Shown: positions 17,794 through 25,891 of the stretch, piece by piece
Layout: each line of letters begins with the position of its first letter
Position numbering within the stretch: the first letter of the stretch is position 1
Source of the DNA: Ignavibacteriales bacterium
GTDB taxonomy: Bacteria; Bacteroidota; Ignavibacteria; Ignavibacteriales; Ignavibacteriaceae
Direction of reading: 5' to 3'
NCBI GenBank assembly: GCA_016707285.1
Contig: JADJIA010000007.1
Span: 62,001 to 126,000 of the forward strand
DNA length: 64,000 bases
The notes under the pieces: generated by a model
Told to the model about the DNA's origin: nothing
Database searches by the model: none
The model's input: only the letters and a program-made list of their open reading frames with translations
Made by a program: the position numbers and the translations under genes

Positions 17794-17971
17794 ATTCACT
17801 AAGATTTTGATCTGCAATTTAAGATTTTAAGATGAATAATATGTGTGGAACTTTCTGTGATATTCAAAAGTATAAGAAATGAGAAAGTAGTTTACTATTT
17901 AACTTGCATATAATTAAATTGTGAATTATTTTATTGTTGCGAAAAAAATTAATTAGGTAAGGAAGTACAAT

Positions 17972-18385
17972 ATGAAAAAGTTAGCATTATTTGCTGCTCT
18001 AATAATCGTTTTCTCGGCCGGAACAGCGGTAGCACAAAAAGCTCCAAAAGACGCCAAGATTAAAATGTGTGGAAGTTGTCACAAAGAGGGCAAAAACAAA
18101 TTTGACGAGTATAAAGCATGGCTCCAGACCAATCATGCAAAAGCTGCGGATGCCTTGGACAAACCTGAAGCAAAAGAGATTGCTGCAACCAATAAAATTG
18201 CAAATCCAAAAGAATCTGAGAATTGTTTGTCATGCCATCAGGATAAGATGTCAAAAGTTGAAAAGTTTGATCCAAAAGATATCGACTGCATGAGCTGCCA
18301 TAATACAGAAAGTAAAATTCATCCAATTCCTGAGAAGGTGACACATCCGTCAGCTTCAAAAAAGGATGATGCTAAAAAAGATTAA
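17972..18385 (+). CDS. Small periplasmic triheme c-type cytochrome
   Basis: A 137-residue exported protein with a signal peptide (LALFAALIIVFSAGTAVAQ) and three CxxCH heme sites: CGSCH near residue 33, CLSCH near 89 and CMSCH near 108. Other His residues (NHAK, KIHP, VTHP) could be distal ligands. The Lys-rich composition and spacing recall the cytochrome c554 / NapC-associated small multihemes. It probably carries electrons in the periplasm. The RBS AAGGAAG is well placed. The gene is divergent from the PAS kinase, is not in an operon, and ends at a hairpin. Its redox partner cannot be told from the neighbours. Confidence 0.85.
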   Translation: MKKLALFAALIIVFSAGTAVAQKAPKDAKIKMCGSCHKEGKNKFDEYKAWLQTNHAKAADALDKPEAKEIAATNKIANPKESENCLSCHQDKMSKVEKFDPKDIDCMSCHNTESKIHPIPEKVTHPSASKKDDAKKD

Positions 18386-18409
18386 CAATTAACACTATTA
18401 ATTGTGAAG

Positions 18410-18440
18410 AGGCTGTCTCAAAAGGGGCAGCCTTTTTTTT
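18410..18440 (+). terminator. Terminator after the cytochrome gene
   Basis: AGGCTG ... CAGCCT stem with a 12-nt loop followed by eight T. It lies between convergent genes. Confidence 0.75.
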
Positions 18441-18442
18441 GT

Positions 18443-18856
18443 TTAAACTGAGTAGCGGGAGATAATGTCGTCTGTAAGTTTTACCGGTCGGCCGGTTGTG
18501 GTTGAGATAAGAGTGTAGAAAAAATCGCCTTTTGCAACAATTTTATTGGTTTTTTTATTGTAGATTACGAAGTCAACTATACAGTTTGATCCACTGTATG
18601 AGTGGATGCCTGTTTCAACAAGAGCCACATCGCCCATCACGAGTGATCTTTTATACTCAATTGTGGTTTTGGAGACAACCCAGGTAAGACCGGATTTAAC
18701 AAATTCATCCATTGGAAACTTGTAGTTGTTTTCCATTTGGTCATATCTTGCAGCCAGAACATAATCGAGATATTTAGTGAAATGAACATGATTGTTCATA
18801 TCCACATCGTCGGGTCTGACCCTTATTTCAGTCTGAAAACGGGAAAATGGTTTTAT
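18443..18856 (-). CDS. Acyl-CoA thioesterase, 4HBT (YbgC-like) hot-dog fold
   Basis: A hot-dog thioesterase of 137 residues. The core motif VRPDDVDMNNHVHFTKYL with the catalytic Asp is followed by YKRSLVMGDVALVET and GDFFYTL. A GTG at 18805 would cut the protein inside that core (starting at VDMNNH) and remove the first strand. Reading upstream, the frame stays open through KPFSRFQTEIRVRPDD to a stop at 18860-18862, and the only reasonable start in that stretch is ATA at 18854-18856. This ATA overlaps the stop of the upstream receiver gene as ATAA, the same geometry as the common ATGA overlap. I therefore extend the gene to 18856 with a probable AUA start. It is the last gene of a four-gene minus-strand operon. 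Confidence 0.7.
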   Translation of the reverse strand: MKPFSRFQTEIRVRPDDVDMNNHVHFTKYLDYVLAARYDQMENNYKFPMDEFVKSGLTWVVSKTTIEYKRSLVMGDVALVETGIHSYSGSNCIVDFVIYNKKTNKIVAKGDFFYTLISTTTGRPVKLTDDIISRYSV

Positions 18857-19539
18857 TCTTCAGGCTCCGTAAGTTTGGGTGAATTGTCGATATCAACCAT
18901 TTTTACATCTTTTATGTAGTCCGACATTTTTGGTTCCTGAATCTCTTTTAGTTGATCGAGGATAAAAGCGACATCATTAACGGCGGTATCAATATAATCG
19001 ATTCGTTTGGAAATTGCTTCTTTAGAAAGTTCTTCCTTGTTCAGTTCCCGTTTAAGAGCTGAAACAGCCAATTTTATAACAGTCAAAGGTTGTTTTATCT
19101 TATGGTTGGCGGTAACCACTGTGGCAGCAAACATGTTTAGTCGTTCAGATTCGATCATCTGTTTTCTTATCTCTCTGAACTTGAGAGCAGCGTGAATTCT
19201 GGCGATTATTTCGATTCTGTCAAAAGGTTTTTTTACATAATCATGTGCACCGGCTTTTAAGCCGATAGAAGTATCTTCAGCGGAAACTCTCGCAGTAACC
19301 AGGATAATCGGGATGTCAGCAGTTTTTTCATCAGAACTTAGATGTTGGCAAACTTCAAGTCCGTTCATGCCGGGGAGCATGATATCGAGCAGGATAAGAT
19401 CAGGCAGATACTCGTAAGCCATTTTCATTCCGGCTTCGCCATCATAGGCAAAGATGAAATCGTGTTTTTCTCTTTTGAGAATTGTTTCAAGGTATTTAAT
19501 ATTTTGTTCGTGGTCGTCGACCGCTAAAATCAGGCTCAT
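18853..19539 (-). CDS. Response regulator receiver fused to a DHp-like helix pair without ATPase domain
   Basis: A 228-residue protein. Residues 1-120 are a canonical receiver: VDDHEQN at the acidic pocket, LILLDIMLPGMNG with the phospho-acceptor Asp, LVTARVSAE and the KKPF lysine motif. After a linker, residues about 130-200 look like a HisKA dimerisation domain with an H-box-like TANHKIKQPLTVIK. The protein ends about 30 residues later, so there is no HATPase. It could act as a phosphotransfer protein, a decoy for a kinase, or a truncated receiver-kinase of the RcsC/PleD-neighbour type. It lies 33 nt after the PilO-like gene and overlaps the thioesterase by 4 nt. Confidence 0.75.
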   Translation of the reverse strand: MSLILAVDDHEQNIKYLETILKREKHDFIFAYDGEAGMKMAYEYLPDLILLDIMLPGMNGLEVCQHLSSDEKTADIPIILVTARVSAEDTSIGLKAGAHDYVKKPFDRIEIIARIHAALKFREIRKQMIESERLNMFAATVVTANHKIKQPLTVIKLAVSALKRELNKEELSKEAISKRIDYIDTAVNDVAFILDQLKEIQEPKMSDYIKDVKMVDIDNSPKLTEPEE

Positions 19540-19572
19540 TGAAATTCCACAAATTTGTATTTTTTAATATAA

Positions 19573-20424
19573 TCATTCAGGTTGTTTTAATTCAATAAAA
19601 TCAGCTCCGCTCCCTTTTATCATCATAATTTTCACAATATTTTCATTAATTTCTGTGATGATACCATTCTTTACTTCATCTCCGGCTTGTAAAATTTTTT
19701 GTTCATTAAATCTGAGATGCTGAAAATAGGCATCCCCACCTTTAATCGATTTTAATTCATAATCTGCGAGGTCAATTGCTGAAGGATCGGAAAAATAGCT
19801 GATGTCCTCAATAAACGGGAGGAAAAAATCCACTTGCTCAAAATAGATATCTTCAACATCAGCAATCGGGGGGAGATAAAATCTTCCGGAGGGGAGGAAA
19901 ACGGCTAAATTCAGGTCATATTCCACAAAAGCAACGCTTTGTTCCAATACTCCGTAATATTTGATGTTCCCGGAGGAGAAACGCATCAATTTCGGGTAAT
20001 TTTCAATACTTGAAATAAACCCTGAAAGCCCCAAAAATGACGAGCGTCCTTTCAGGTTAAAATTTTTAACTTTTAAGCCCGGGAGAGAGGATTCATCCAA
20101 TTCACTGATAGAAAACTGAAAACCGGTGGTTAGGGAAAGTTTGATGCTGTCGATCATCATCCTAAGTTGACGGAGTTCAACCGATTCAAAAAGAGTATGG
20201 TTTATTCCTTCAGTATTATTGAGAGCTGTGTTGATCTTTTCTTCAGACAATTTAATGGCTTTACCAATATCATCACCGGGTGATATCCCGAGAGAGGCGA
20301 ATTCGTTTTTTATCTCCCTTCTGGATGGATTGATCACAGTGGCAAGAATAACAATTAGAACCAACCCGGCAGCGAGGAAAATGATTGCCGGTTTAACATC
20401 TTTAAGATAACTTTTGAGGTTCAT
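19573..20424 (-). CDS. PilO/GspM-like bitopic assembly-platform protein
   Basis: A 283-residue protein with a short cytoplasmic tail, one membrane helix (AIIFLAAGLVLIVILATVI) and a periplasmic part. The part after the helix contains a ferredoxin-like stretch of the PilO type: SSFLGLSGFISSIENYPKLMRFSSGNIKY and a strand AFVEYDLNLAVF. The C-terminal quarter resembles a small PilP/GspC-like beta domain (GDEVKNGIITEINENIVKIMMI). The ATG at 20424 overlaps the upstream stop as ATGA and is preferred to the upstream in-frame ATG at 20436. It is paired with a GspL/PilN-like protein, so it probably belongs to the inner-membrane platform of a type II secretion or type IV pilus-like machine. No secretin, ATPase or pilin is nearby. 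Confidence 0.6.
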   Translation of the reverse strand: MNLKSYLKDVKPAIIFLAAGLVLIVILATVINPSRREIKNEFASLGISPGDDIGKAIKLSEEKINTALNNTEGINHTLFESVELRQLRMMIDSIKLSLTTGFQFSISELDESSLPGLKVKNFNLKGRSSFLGLSGFISSIENYPKLMRFSSGNIKYYGVLEQSVAFVEYDLNLAVFLPSGRFYLPPIADVEDIYFEQVDFFLPFIEDISYFSDPSAIDLADYELKSIKGGDAYFQHLRFNEQKILQAGDEVKNGIITEINENIVKIMMIKGSGADFIELKQPE

Positions 20425-21683
20425 TTTACACTCCACGGAATAATCGCTTTAAAAGCTGTGAAATATTCTGTTCCGGTTTGTAAAGATTCAGAACTGAGGA
20501 GTTGGGAGCCTTTAAATTTTTCGAGAAAAGTTGAGATTACACCGGGAGAATCTGTATATCCCCTTATATAGATATATCTATTCGGTTGAAGAGTAATTTT
20601 CGTTATTTGAATATTTTTGTCGAGAGTGTAGTCTTCAATGATAGCGATAAAACCGGATAACTCCACAAATTTGGCCCGGGTTGAATCGATCAATGATTTA
20701 CTTTCAGGTATCAGTTTAATTTTCCCTCCGTATTCATTAACCAACGCAAATTGTTCCTTGTTTTTCAATTTACAGGCGTCAAGATCTGAACGGGCTCCAT
20801 TCAGGCTAACAAGATCAAAGAGGGCATAAACAAAATAGAGAAAAAGGAGAATAAGCAAAACAAGAAATGTCCTGTTGATTGTTTGAACTCTTCTTGTTTT
20901 AATATGCGAGGCGGCGTGCTCTATTTCCTCTGCTGTAAGCAAACCGGGAACAGGCAGCGTTTTTGTGTAATACAACTCGCTTACCATCTCGCAAATATTA
21001 AAGACACCTTTATAGGATTTGCCGTCTTCAGTGTGAGGAGAGAGCGGAAAATTTTCTTCATGTCCGCAGGAAACCACAGGGTTTTCAATTCCCGGAAGTA
21101 CCTCATCAAATCTGAAAGCATAGGGATCAGAAGAAAATGTGATCAAGTGGTCACAATCTTCGTAGTTGTGTGTGGACGCAGCAAAATCATCAAAATCGAT
21201 TAATCTGGCTTCAGCGAGGCCTCTGCCCCTTAGTCGGGCTTCGAATACAAGATCATCGTTTCCTGAAAGGATAAAGGTTTTATCATCGGGGAAAAATTTT
21301 AGTGACCTCGAGTAATAGTGAAAAAGTATTTCTATTGAGGCAAGTGACGAGATAATTACAGGGTTTTTCACCCCCACCGTGATTAAATACTCATAAAGGT
21401 CATCTATCGTATCATTTGAAAAAGTAATATTTTTTTCTTTATTTTTGCCGATGCAAAGAAGAGAAATATCAGGAATAACAACAATATTGCTTTTTTGAAT
21501 TCTTTTCAAGAGTTCCGGCGGCAACTGTTTTGGAAAGATGGAGTGAGGTACCTGGTCTTCGAGCGGGTAAATGGTAAAGCTCTTGGAGTTGATCTTCCTT
21601 TTTCCGGAGAGCAGATACACACCAAACACATGAGTGCCAAGAAAAATTACTGCAAGATTGTTCGTTTTTAGTTTTGGGGTCAA
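20421..21683 (-). CDS. GspL / PilM-PilN-like inner-membrane platform protein
   Basis: A 420-residue bitopic protein. Residues 1-260 form a soluble domain with a weak actin-like (PilM/GspL cytoplasmic) outline: LAVIFLGTHVFGVYLLSGKR, then IVVIPDISLLCIG and TFILSGNDDLVFEARLRGRGL. A strong membrane helix follows at about residues 268-288 (FLVLLILLFLYFVYALFDLV), then a coiled coil, then a PilN-like ferredoxin fold (FVELSGFIAIIEDY, IQITKITLQPNRYIYIRGYTD, STFLEKFKGSQL). This is the GspL design, PilM and PilN in one chain. The next gene overlaps by 4 nt and is PilO/GspM-like. Family assignment rests on architecture and is moderately sure. Confidence 0.6.
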   Translation of the reverse strand: MTPKLKTNNLAVIFLGTHVFGVYLLSGKRKINSKSFTIYPLEDQVPHSIFPKQLPPELLKRIQKSNIVVIPDISLLCIGKNKEKNITFSNDTIDDLYEYLITVGVKNPVIISSLASIEILFHYYSRSLKFFPDDKTFILSGNDDLVFEARLRGRGLAEARLIDFDDFAASTHNYEDCDHLITFSSDPYAFRFDEVLPGIENPVVSCGHEENFPLSPHTEDGKSYKGVFNICEMVSELYYTKTLPVPGLLTAEEIEHAASHIKTRRVQTINRTFLVLLILLFLYFVYALFDLVSLNGARSDLDACKLKNKEQFALVNEYGGKIKLIPESKSLIDSTRAKFVELSGFIAIIEDYTLDKNIQITKITLQPNRYIYIRGYTDSPGVISTFLEKFKGSQLLSSESLQTGTEYFTAFKAIIPWSVK

Positions 21684-21693
21684 TTTATTTTAA

Positions 21694-21769
21694 TATCTAT
21701 GTCACAGCTTTTGTTAATTGATATTTATATCTTTGTCACAGTTTTTGTTGATTGATATTTATATCTTTG
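21694..21769 (+). repeat. 34-bp direct repeat, 2.2 copies, with promoter-like elements
   Basis: A 34-bp period begins at 21694, 21728 and 21762, each copy opening with TATCTATG or TATCTTTG. The latter matches the Bacteroidetes -7 element TAnnTTTG. The first two copies also carry a TGTCACAG word. The array lies in the divergent intergenic region between the GspL-like gene (minus) and the lipoprotein gene (plus), with the last copy about 47 nt before the lipoprotein ATG. Confidence 0.7.
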
Positions 21770-21815
21770 TAAGTTAGATTCATAAAAAAAGTTTTTTCAC
21801 AAATAATATTGCAAA

Positions 21816-22313
21816 ATGAACAGTAAAATAAGACTTTTAACCATTCTTTTTGTTGCCTCAACACTATTTTTTGTCGGATGTACAAAAAAAGAGAAACCGG
21901 TTGAGACGCCAGACACCACCAAAGTGGTAACCGACACGACAAAAGAGGTCGTTGACACCACAGCTTTGAAGGATACTTCGAAAGTTGATTCCACTGAAGC
22001 GAAAAAGGAAATTTCAGTTGTTGGCACCTGGCAGGGCAAAGTTGCCAATTATACCTCCACTCTGAGAATTACAAATCAGAACGGAAACAATTTTAGTGGT
22101 ACTATTGTAGTGAACTACAGAAATGTAGCTACACACAGTGTTATAGGTAGTGTAAATCCTGAAACAGGAGCGTTTTCAATGAGCGACAACGATCAGACCA
22201 GGTCAGCAGGTAATTATAATGGTAGCGTAGCGCCAAATGGTCGTTCGATATCGGGCTCATTTACCGAAAAACGTGCCGGTGGAATAACCGTTACATTTAG
22301 TTTTAGCAAATAA
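21816..22313 (+). CDS. Small lipoprotein with Thr-rich linker and beta domain
   Basis: A 165-residue lipoprotein. The signal peptide ends in the lipobox FFVGC. A low-complexity linker rich in Asp, Thr, Val and Lys follows (repeats of DTTK / DTTA, about residues 30-65), then a compact beta-rich domain: VVGTWQGKVANYTSTLRI, NFSGTIVVNYR, SVNPETGAFSMSD, NGRSISGSFTEK and a terminal TVTFSFSK. The GTW ... L-x-I ... N-x-F-x-G-T-I-x-x pattern is like small lipocalin-type domains in Bacteroidetes secreted proteins, but I cannot name a family. It is followed after 23 nt by a PEGA lipoprotein and is probably co-transcribed with it. Confidence 0.7.
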   Translation: MNSKIRLLTILFVASTLFFVGCTKKEKPVETPDTTKVVTDTTKEVVDTTALKDTSKVDSTEAKKEISVVGTWQGKVANYTSTLRITNQNGNNFSGTIVVNYRNVATHSVIGSVNPETGAFSMSDNDQTRSAGNYNGSVAPNGRSISGSFTEKRAGGITVTFSFSK

Positions 22314-22336
22314 CAATAAAATCGGAGAAAAATCAC

Positions 22337-23281
22337 ATGACAAAAAGACTTATTTTTGCAACTCTCACAATTGCGTTTTTGGCAATCTTCACAGGTTGTG
22401 ATAACAAAGAAACCAATCCACTTAATCCTGATACAGGAAAATTATTCGTAACATCAACACCAACCAATGCAGATGTTTATGTAAACGGAACTAACAGAGG
22501 AAAAACAGGCGATTCTTTAACACTTAACGCAGGCACATACAGCGTTACATTGAAAAAAACTCTTTACAAAGACACAACATTCAGTGTTACCATTGTTGCC
22601 AACCAGACAATAACAAGAAATATCACCTTGTCAGCTGCATCTTTCACAATATCTTCAACTCCTGCCGGAGCAAAAATTTATTTGAATGGTGTTAACACAG
22701 GTTCTGTAACCCCTGCCGGTATCACACTTGCATTGGGCACAAACACAATTACCCTTTCGTTGTCAGGATATAACGATACTACATTCACAATTCCTGCAGA
22801 TTCAGCTAATATCAGCAGATCCATAACTCTTGTCAAGATTCCATTGGTAGAGTACACATCTGTCAGAATTTATGAATCAAATTCAACAGCTGCAGTTCCA
22901 AGTGGTCTTATCCTTTCAACAGGTAGAGCTTCACTCATTGGTTCCGGTGTTTCTAAAGATTCAGTAGATATATACTACAAAACAAACGGTTTCCTCGTAG
23001 CATCAGCAAAAGATAATATCTTTAACCTGCCAAGAGAAACATTCTTCAAAATTGGCGGTGGAACAACCATCACTGATGGTGAAGATTCACCTGCAAAAGA
23101 TGCAACCTGGACACTCAGCGTAGGCGACAGAGAAACCAATTATTTCTTCTTATACACAACTGATCAGCACTATGCCAAGATGAAAATCACAGGCTTTGGT
23201 GGTGGAACAGGTGTTTCTGATCCTTCATATATCGAACTTCGCTGGTATTTCAACCAGACAAAGAACGACAGGAAGTTCTAA
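22337..23281 (+). CDS. PEGA-domain lipoprotein
   Basis: A 314-residue lipoprotein with lipobox IFTGC. Two PEGA domains follow, at about residues 34-98 (GKLFVTSTPTNADVYVNGTN ... AGTYSVTLKKTLYKD) and 99-165 (ASFTISSTPAGAKIYLNGVN ... LGTNTITLSLSGYND). The last 145 residues form another beta-rich domain with no family I recognise. PEGA domains occur in surface and envelope proteins and are thought to bind carbohydrate or cell-wall material; no enzymatic motif is present. It is the second gene of a two-lipoprotein operon and ends before a clear terminator. Confidence 0.8.
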   Translation: MTKRLIFATLTIAFLAIFTGCDNKETNPLNPDTGKLFVTSTPTNADVYVNGTNRGKTGDSLTLNAGTYSVTLKKTLYKDTTFSVTIVANQTITRNITLSAASFTISSTPAGAKIYLNGVNTGSVTPAGITLALGTNTITLSLSGYNDTTFTIPADSANISRSITLVKIPLVEYTSVRIYESNSTAAVPSGLILSTGRASLIGSGVSKDSVDIYYKTNGFLVASAKDNIFNLPRETFFKIGGGTTITDGEDSPAKDATWTLSVGDRETNYFFLYTTDQHYAKMKITGFGGGTGVSDPSYIELRWYFNQTKNDRKF

Positions 23282-23337
23282 TCTGTTTTTAATATGAATT
23301 AAAAATTCATGTTAAAACAGCCGGAATAATTTTTAAG

Positions 23338-23366
23338 GCTGTCTCTTATGAGACAGCTTTTTTTTT
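23338..23366 (+). terminator. Rho-independent terminator
   Basis: GCTGTCTC-TTAT-GAGACAGC with nine T after it. The T-run merges with a TATTTTTG (23368-23375) that could be the -7 element of the amylase gene. Confidence 0.9.
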
Positions 23367-23413
23367 GTATTTTTGGATTCAATTTAGTGAAGAGTTTCCC
23401 CGGAGAAGTTATT

Positions 23414-25228
23414 ATGATTAGAGCAGTTATACTCTTATTTTCTTTAGTTTTTTATATCAATGCACAATCACCTGTTATCAACAAAGTGGAACCACCCAAC
23501 TGGTGGACCGGGATGAAGAACAACAAGGTTCAGTTGATGGTTTATGGTAACGAACTTTTTGGTGCTGCCGCCAAATCAGTTTCAGGTTTAAAAATTAAGG
23601 CAGTTAACAGTTTTAACAAAAATTATCTTTTTATTGATATCGAAATCCCCGAGGGGACTAATCCGGGTGATCAAAAGATTATCATCACCAATAACGGTAA
23701 GGAAACTACCTTTAATTATCCACTTCTTGAAAGATCAGGAAAAAAACCGGGTGGATTTTCAGTGGATGATGTTATCTATCTTGTTATGCCCGACAGGTTT
23801 GTTAATGGTGATACCAAAAATGACAAGGTTAACGGACTGTCAGAATCAACAGATCGTGGATTTTATGATGGAAGACACGGCGGCGATCTTCAAGGGATTA
23901 TAAATAAACTCGATTATCTGAAAGATTTAGGATTTACATCACTTTGGCTTACTCCCGTGGTTGAAAACAATACATTTAGAAGTTATCATGGTTATTCCTC
24001 CACCGACTTTTATAAAGTTGACGCACGACTTGGCGATAATTTACTCTATAAAAAAATGGTTATGGAAGCACAAAAACGGGGGATCAAGGTTATTCTTGAT
24101 CATGTGGCAAATCACTTCAGCAAAGATCATTTATGGGCAAAAGAGCTTCCACATCCCGAATGGATTTCTGGATCGCTTAAAAATCCTCCTCCCCCCATGC
24201 ACCATAAACAAGGATTTGCAGACATTAATGGCGACAGTCTTACAATCAAGAGAGTGGTTGAAGGGTGGTTTACAGATTATATGCCCGATTTTAACCAGTC
24301 AAACGGTTTTGTCCAAAATTATATCACCCAAAATACGATCTGGTGGATTGAATATGCAGGACTTGATGCAATTAGGGAAGACACATATCCTTACAATTCT
24401 GAAGGATATATGGCTGACTGGGCAAAAAAAATAAGAGACGAATACCCGACAATTAACATTGTCGCAGAAGTTTGGACGGGTGAACCGGCATTTCTTTCCT
24501 ATTTCCAAAGTGGAAGTAAAACAAGGACAAATTTTGATAATCACATAACTTCTCTCACAGATTTTGGTTTAAGAGACGCACTTTATGATTATCTGTCGGG
24601 AAAAGAATCATTGTACAAAATATACAGTGTTTTGGCAATGGATAATCTTTATAAAGATGCCCACGAGCTTGTAACTTTTGTGGATAATCATGATATAAAC
24701 CGTGCCATGTTTGGCGCAAATGGAAACACTCAAAAGTTTAAAAATGCATTTGCACTGCTGATGACCACCAGAGGGATACCACAAATTTTTTACGGAACAG
24801 AAATCGGGATCAAGGGGACTGACCATCACGGATATCTCAGAGCTGATTTCCCCGGTGGATGGAAAGAAGACGATCGTGATGCTTTTACAGTATCAGGAAG
24901 AACACCCGCAGAGAACGATCTTTACGACCATCTGAAAAAATTGATTGAAATCAGAAGATCAAATCCTGCATTTACGAAAGGTAAACTGACCCATTTCCCC
25001 CCTGAGAATGATATTTATGTCTATTTCAGGGAATATAATGGTGAAAGATTTATGGTTGCCTTAAATGGAGGAAACAATAAAAAATCGGTGGCTTTTGAAA
25101 GATTTGGGTCAAAAACAGCAGGAATCTCCGCAGGTATTGATCTTATGACAGGAAAAGAGATGAAAGTGACACCCGAAGGATTGGTGGAACTTAATGGACA
25201 TTCCTTTTTGATACTAAAGTTGAAATAG
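23414..25228 (+). CDS. GH13 alpha-amylase / cyclomaltodextrinase-type, secreted
   Basis: A 604-residue exported glycoside hydrolase. The frame opens at 23348, inside the terminator, but the ATG at 23414 follows CGGAGAAG and begins a signal peptide ending NAQS, so it is chosen. Residues about 20-115 are the N-terminal immunoglobulin-like domain of cyclomaltodextrinases (VNKVEPPNWW-like opening). The TIM barrel has DVIYLVMPDRFVNGD, VILDHVANH, GLDAIREDTYPY (nucleophile Asp), IVAEVWTG (acid/base Glu) and TFVDNHDINR (transition-state Asp). A C-terminal beta domain follows. The architecture is that of SusA/neopullulanase-type enzymes acting on maltodextrins in the periplasm. It could feed glucose to the glk-zwf operon, although the genes are not linked. 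Confidence 0.9.
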   Translation: MIRAVILLFSLVFYINAQSPVINKVEPPNWWTGMKNNKVQLMVYGNELFGAAAKSVSGLKIKAVNSFNKNYLFIDIEIPEGTNPGDQKIIITNNGKETTFNYPLLERSGKKPGGFSVDDVIYLVMPDRFVNGDTKNDKVNGLSESTDRGFYDGRHGGDLQGIINKLDYLKDLGFTSLWLTPVVENNTFRSYHGYSSTDFYKVDARLGDNLLYKKMVMEAQKRGIKVILDHVANHFSKDHLWAKELPHPEWISGSLKNPPPPMHHKQGFADINGDSLTIKRVVEGWFTDYMPDFNQSNGFVQNYITQNTIWWIEYAGLDAIREDTYPYNSEGYMADWAKKIRDEYPTINIVAEVWTGEPAFLSYFQSGSKTRTNFDNHITSLTDFGLRDALYDYLSGKESLYKIYSVLAMDNLYKDAHELVTFVDNHDINRAMFGANGNTQKFKNAFALLMTTRGIPQIFYGTEIGIKGTDHHGYLRADFPGGWKEDDRDAFTVSGRTPAENDLYDHLKKLIEIRRSNPAFTKGKLTHFPPENDIYVYFREYNGERFMVALNGGNNKKSVAFERFGSKTAGISAGIDLMTGKEMKVTPEGLVELNGHSFLILKLK

Positions 25229-25231
25229 AAC

Positions 25232-25273
25232 AAAAAAAAAGAGCCATTTCGTTGATGAGATGGCTCTTTTTTT
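25232..25273. terminator. Bidirectional terminator
   Basis: An A-run, an 11-bp stem (AGAGCCATTTC / GAGATGGCTCT, one mismatch) and a T-run. It lies between the convergent amylase and TlpA-like genes and serves both. Confidence 0.9.
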
Positions 25274-25286
25274 ATACAATATTGTT

Positions 25287-25832
25287 TTACTTCAATTTTG
25301 CGATGGCTTCTTCGTAAACACTTTTGTCAACAAGTCCAACATGTTTGTCAACGATGTTACCTTCTCTGTCGATAATAAAAGAGGTTGGAATCGCTTCTAC
25401 TCCACCATAACTTGTTACCACGGCCTGATCGGCGTAGGCGATTGGGTAGTTGATTTTGTATTCGCTTATAAATCCGGGTACATCGGCTTTAGTATCGGTG
25501 TCAACCGAAATTCCAATTATCACAACATCATTCCCGTATTTTTCCTGAAGGCTCACGAGATCGGGAACTCCTCTTCTGCAGGGGCCACACCAGGTTGCCC
25601 AAAAATCAATAATTACAACTTTACCTTTATAATCTGCAAGTTTAATATCCTGTCCACCCTTTGCACTTTTTAATACAAAGTCGGCAGCTTTACCTGTTGC
25701 CTGCTCTACAGGTTGAGTTTCAAACTTTTGAGGCTGATTATTTGCCGGCTGGTCTTCGGTCTTTTTATTACAAGCTGTCAGGGTCAAAAGTGAAATGACC
25801 ACAGTGGCAGCTAAAAACAAATTTCGTTTCAT
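25287..25832 (-). CDS. TlpA/ResA-like thiol-disulfide oxidoreductase lipoprotein
   Basis: A 181-residue lipoprotein (lipobox LLTLTAC). After a Gln/Asn/Pro-rich linker it has an AhpC-TSA/thioredoxin domain: AADFVLKSAKGGQDIKLAD, VVIIDFWATWCGPCRRGVPD with the redox pair WCGPC near residue 88, the insertion strand GISVDTDTK typical of TlpA, and the cis-Pro in EAIPTSFIID. It is predicted to reduce disulfides in the periplasm, for example in apocytochrome c or other secreted proteins. A small membrane-protein gene lies upstream on the same strand, 59 nt away. Confidence 0.88.
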   Translation of the reverse strand: MKRNLFLAATVVISLLTLTACNKKTEDQPANNQPQKFETQPVEQATGKAADFVLKSAKGGQDIKLADYKGKVVIIDFWATWCGPCRRGVPDLVSLQEKYGNDVVIIGISVDTDTKADVPGFISEYKINYPIAYADQAVVTSYGGVEAIPTSFIIDREGNIVDKHVGLVDKSVYEEAIAKLK

Positions 25833-25891
25833 TTAGTCTCCAATTAAAAAATTTATTAAGTTTGATGCAGATCTTAATAAAAAGATTCGAA

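Noticed and set aside
25260..25673. Plus-strand 137-codon frame opposite the TlpA-like gene
   Set aside because: It lies antisense to a clear thioredoxin gene and starts within the terminator; it has no family resemblance.
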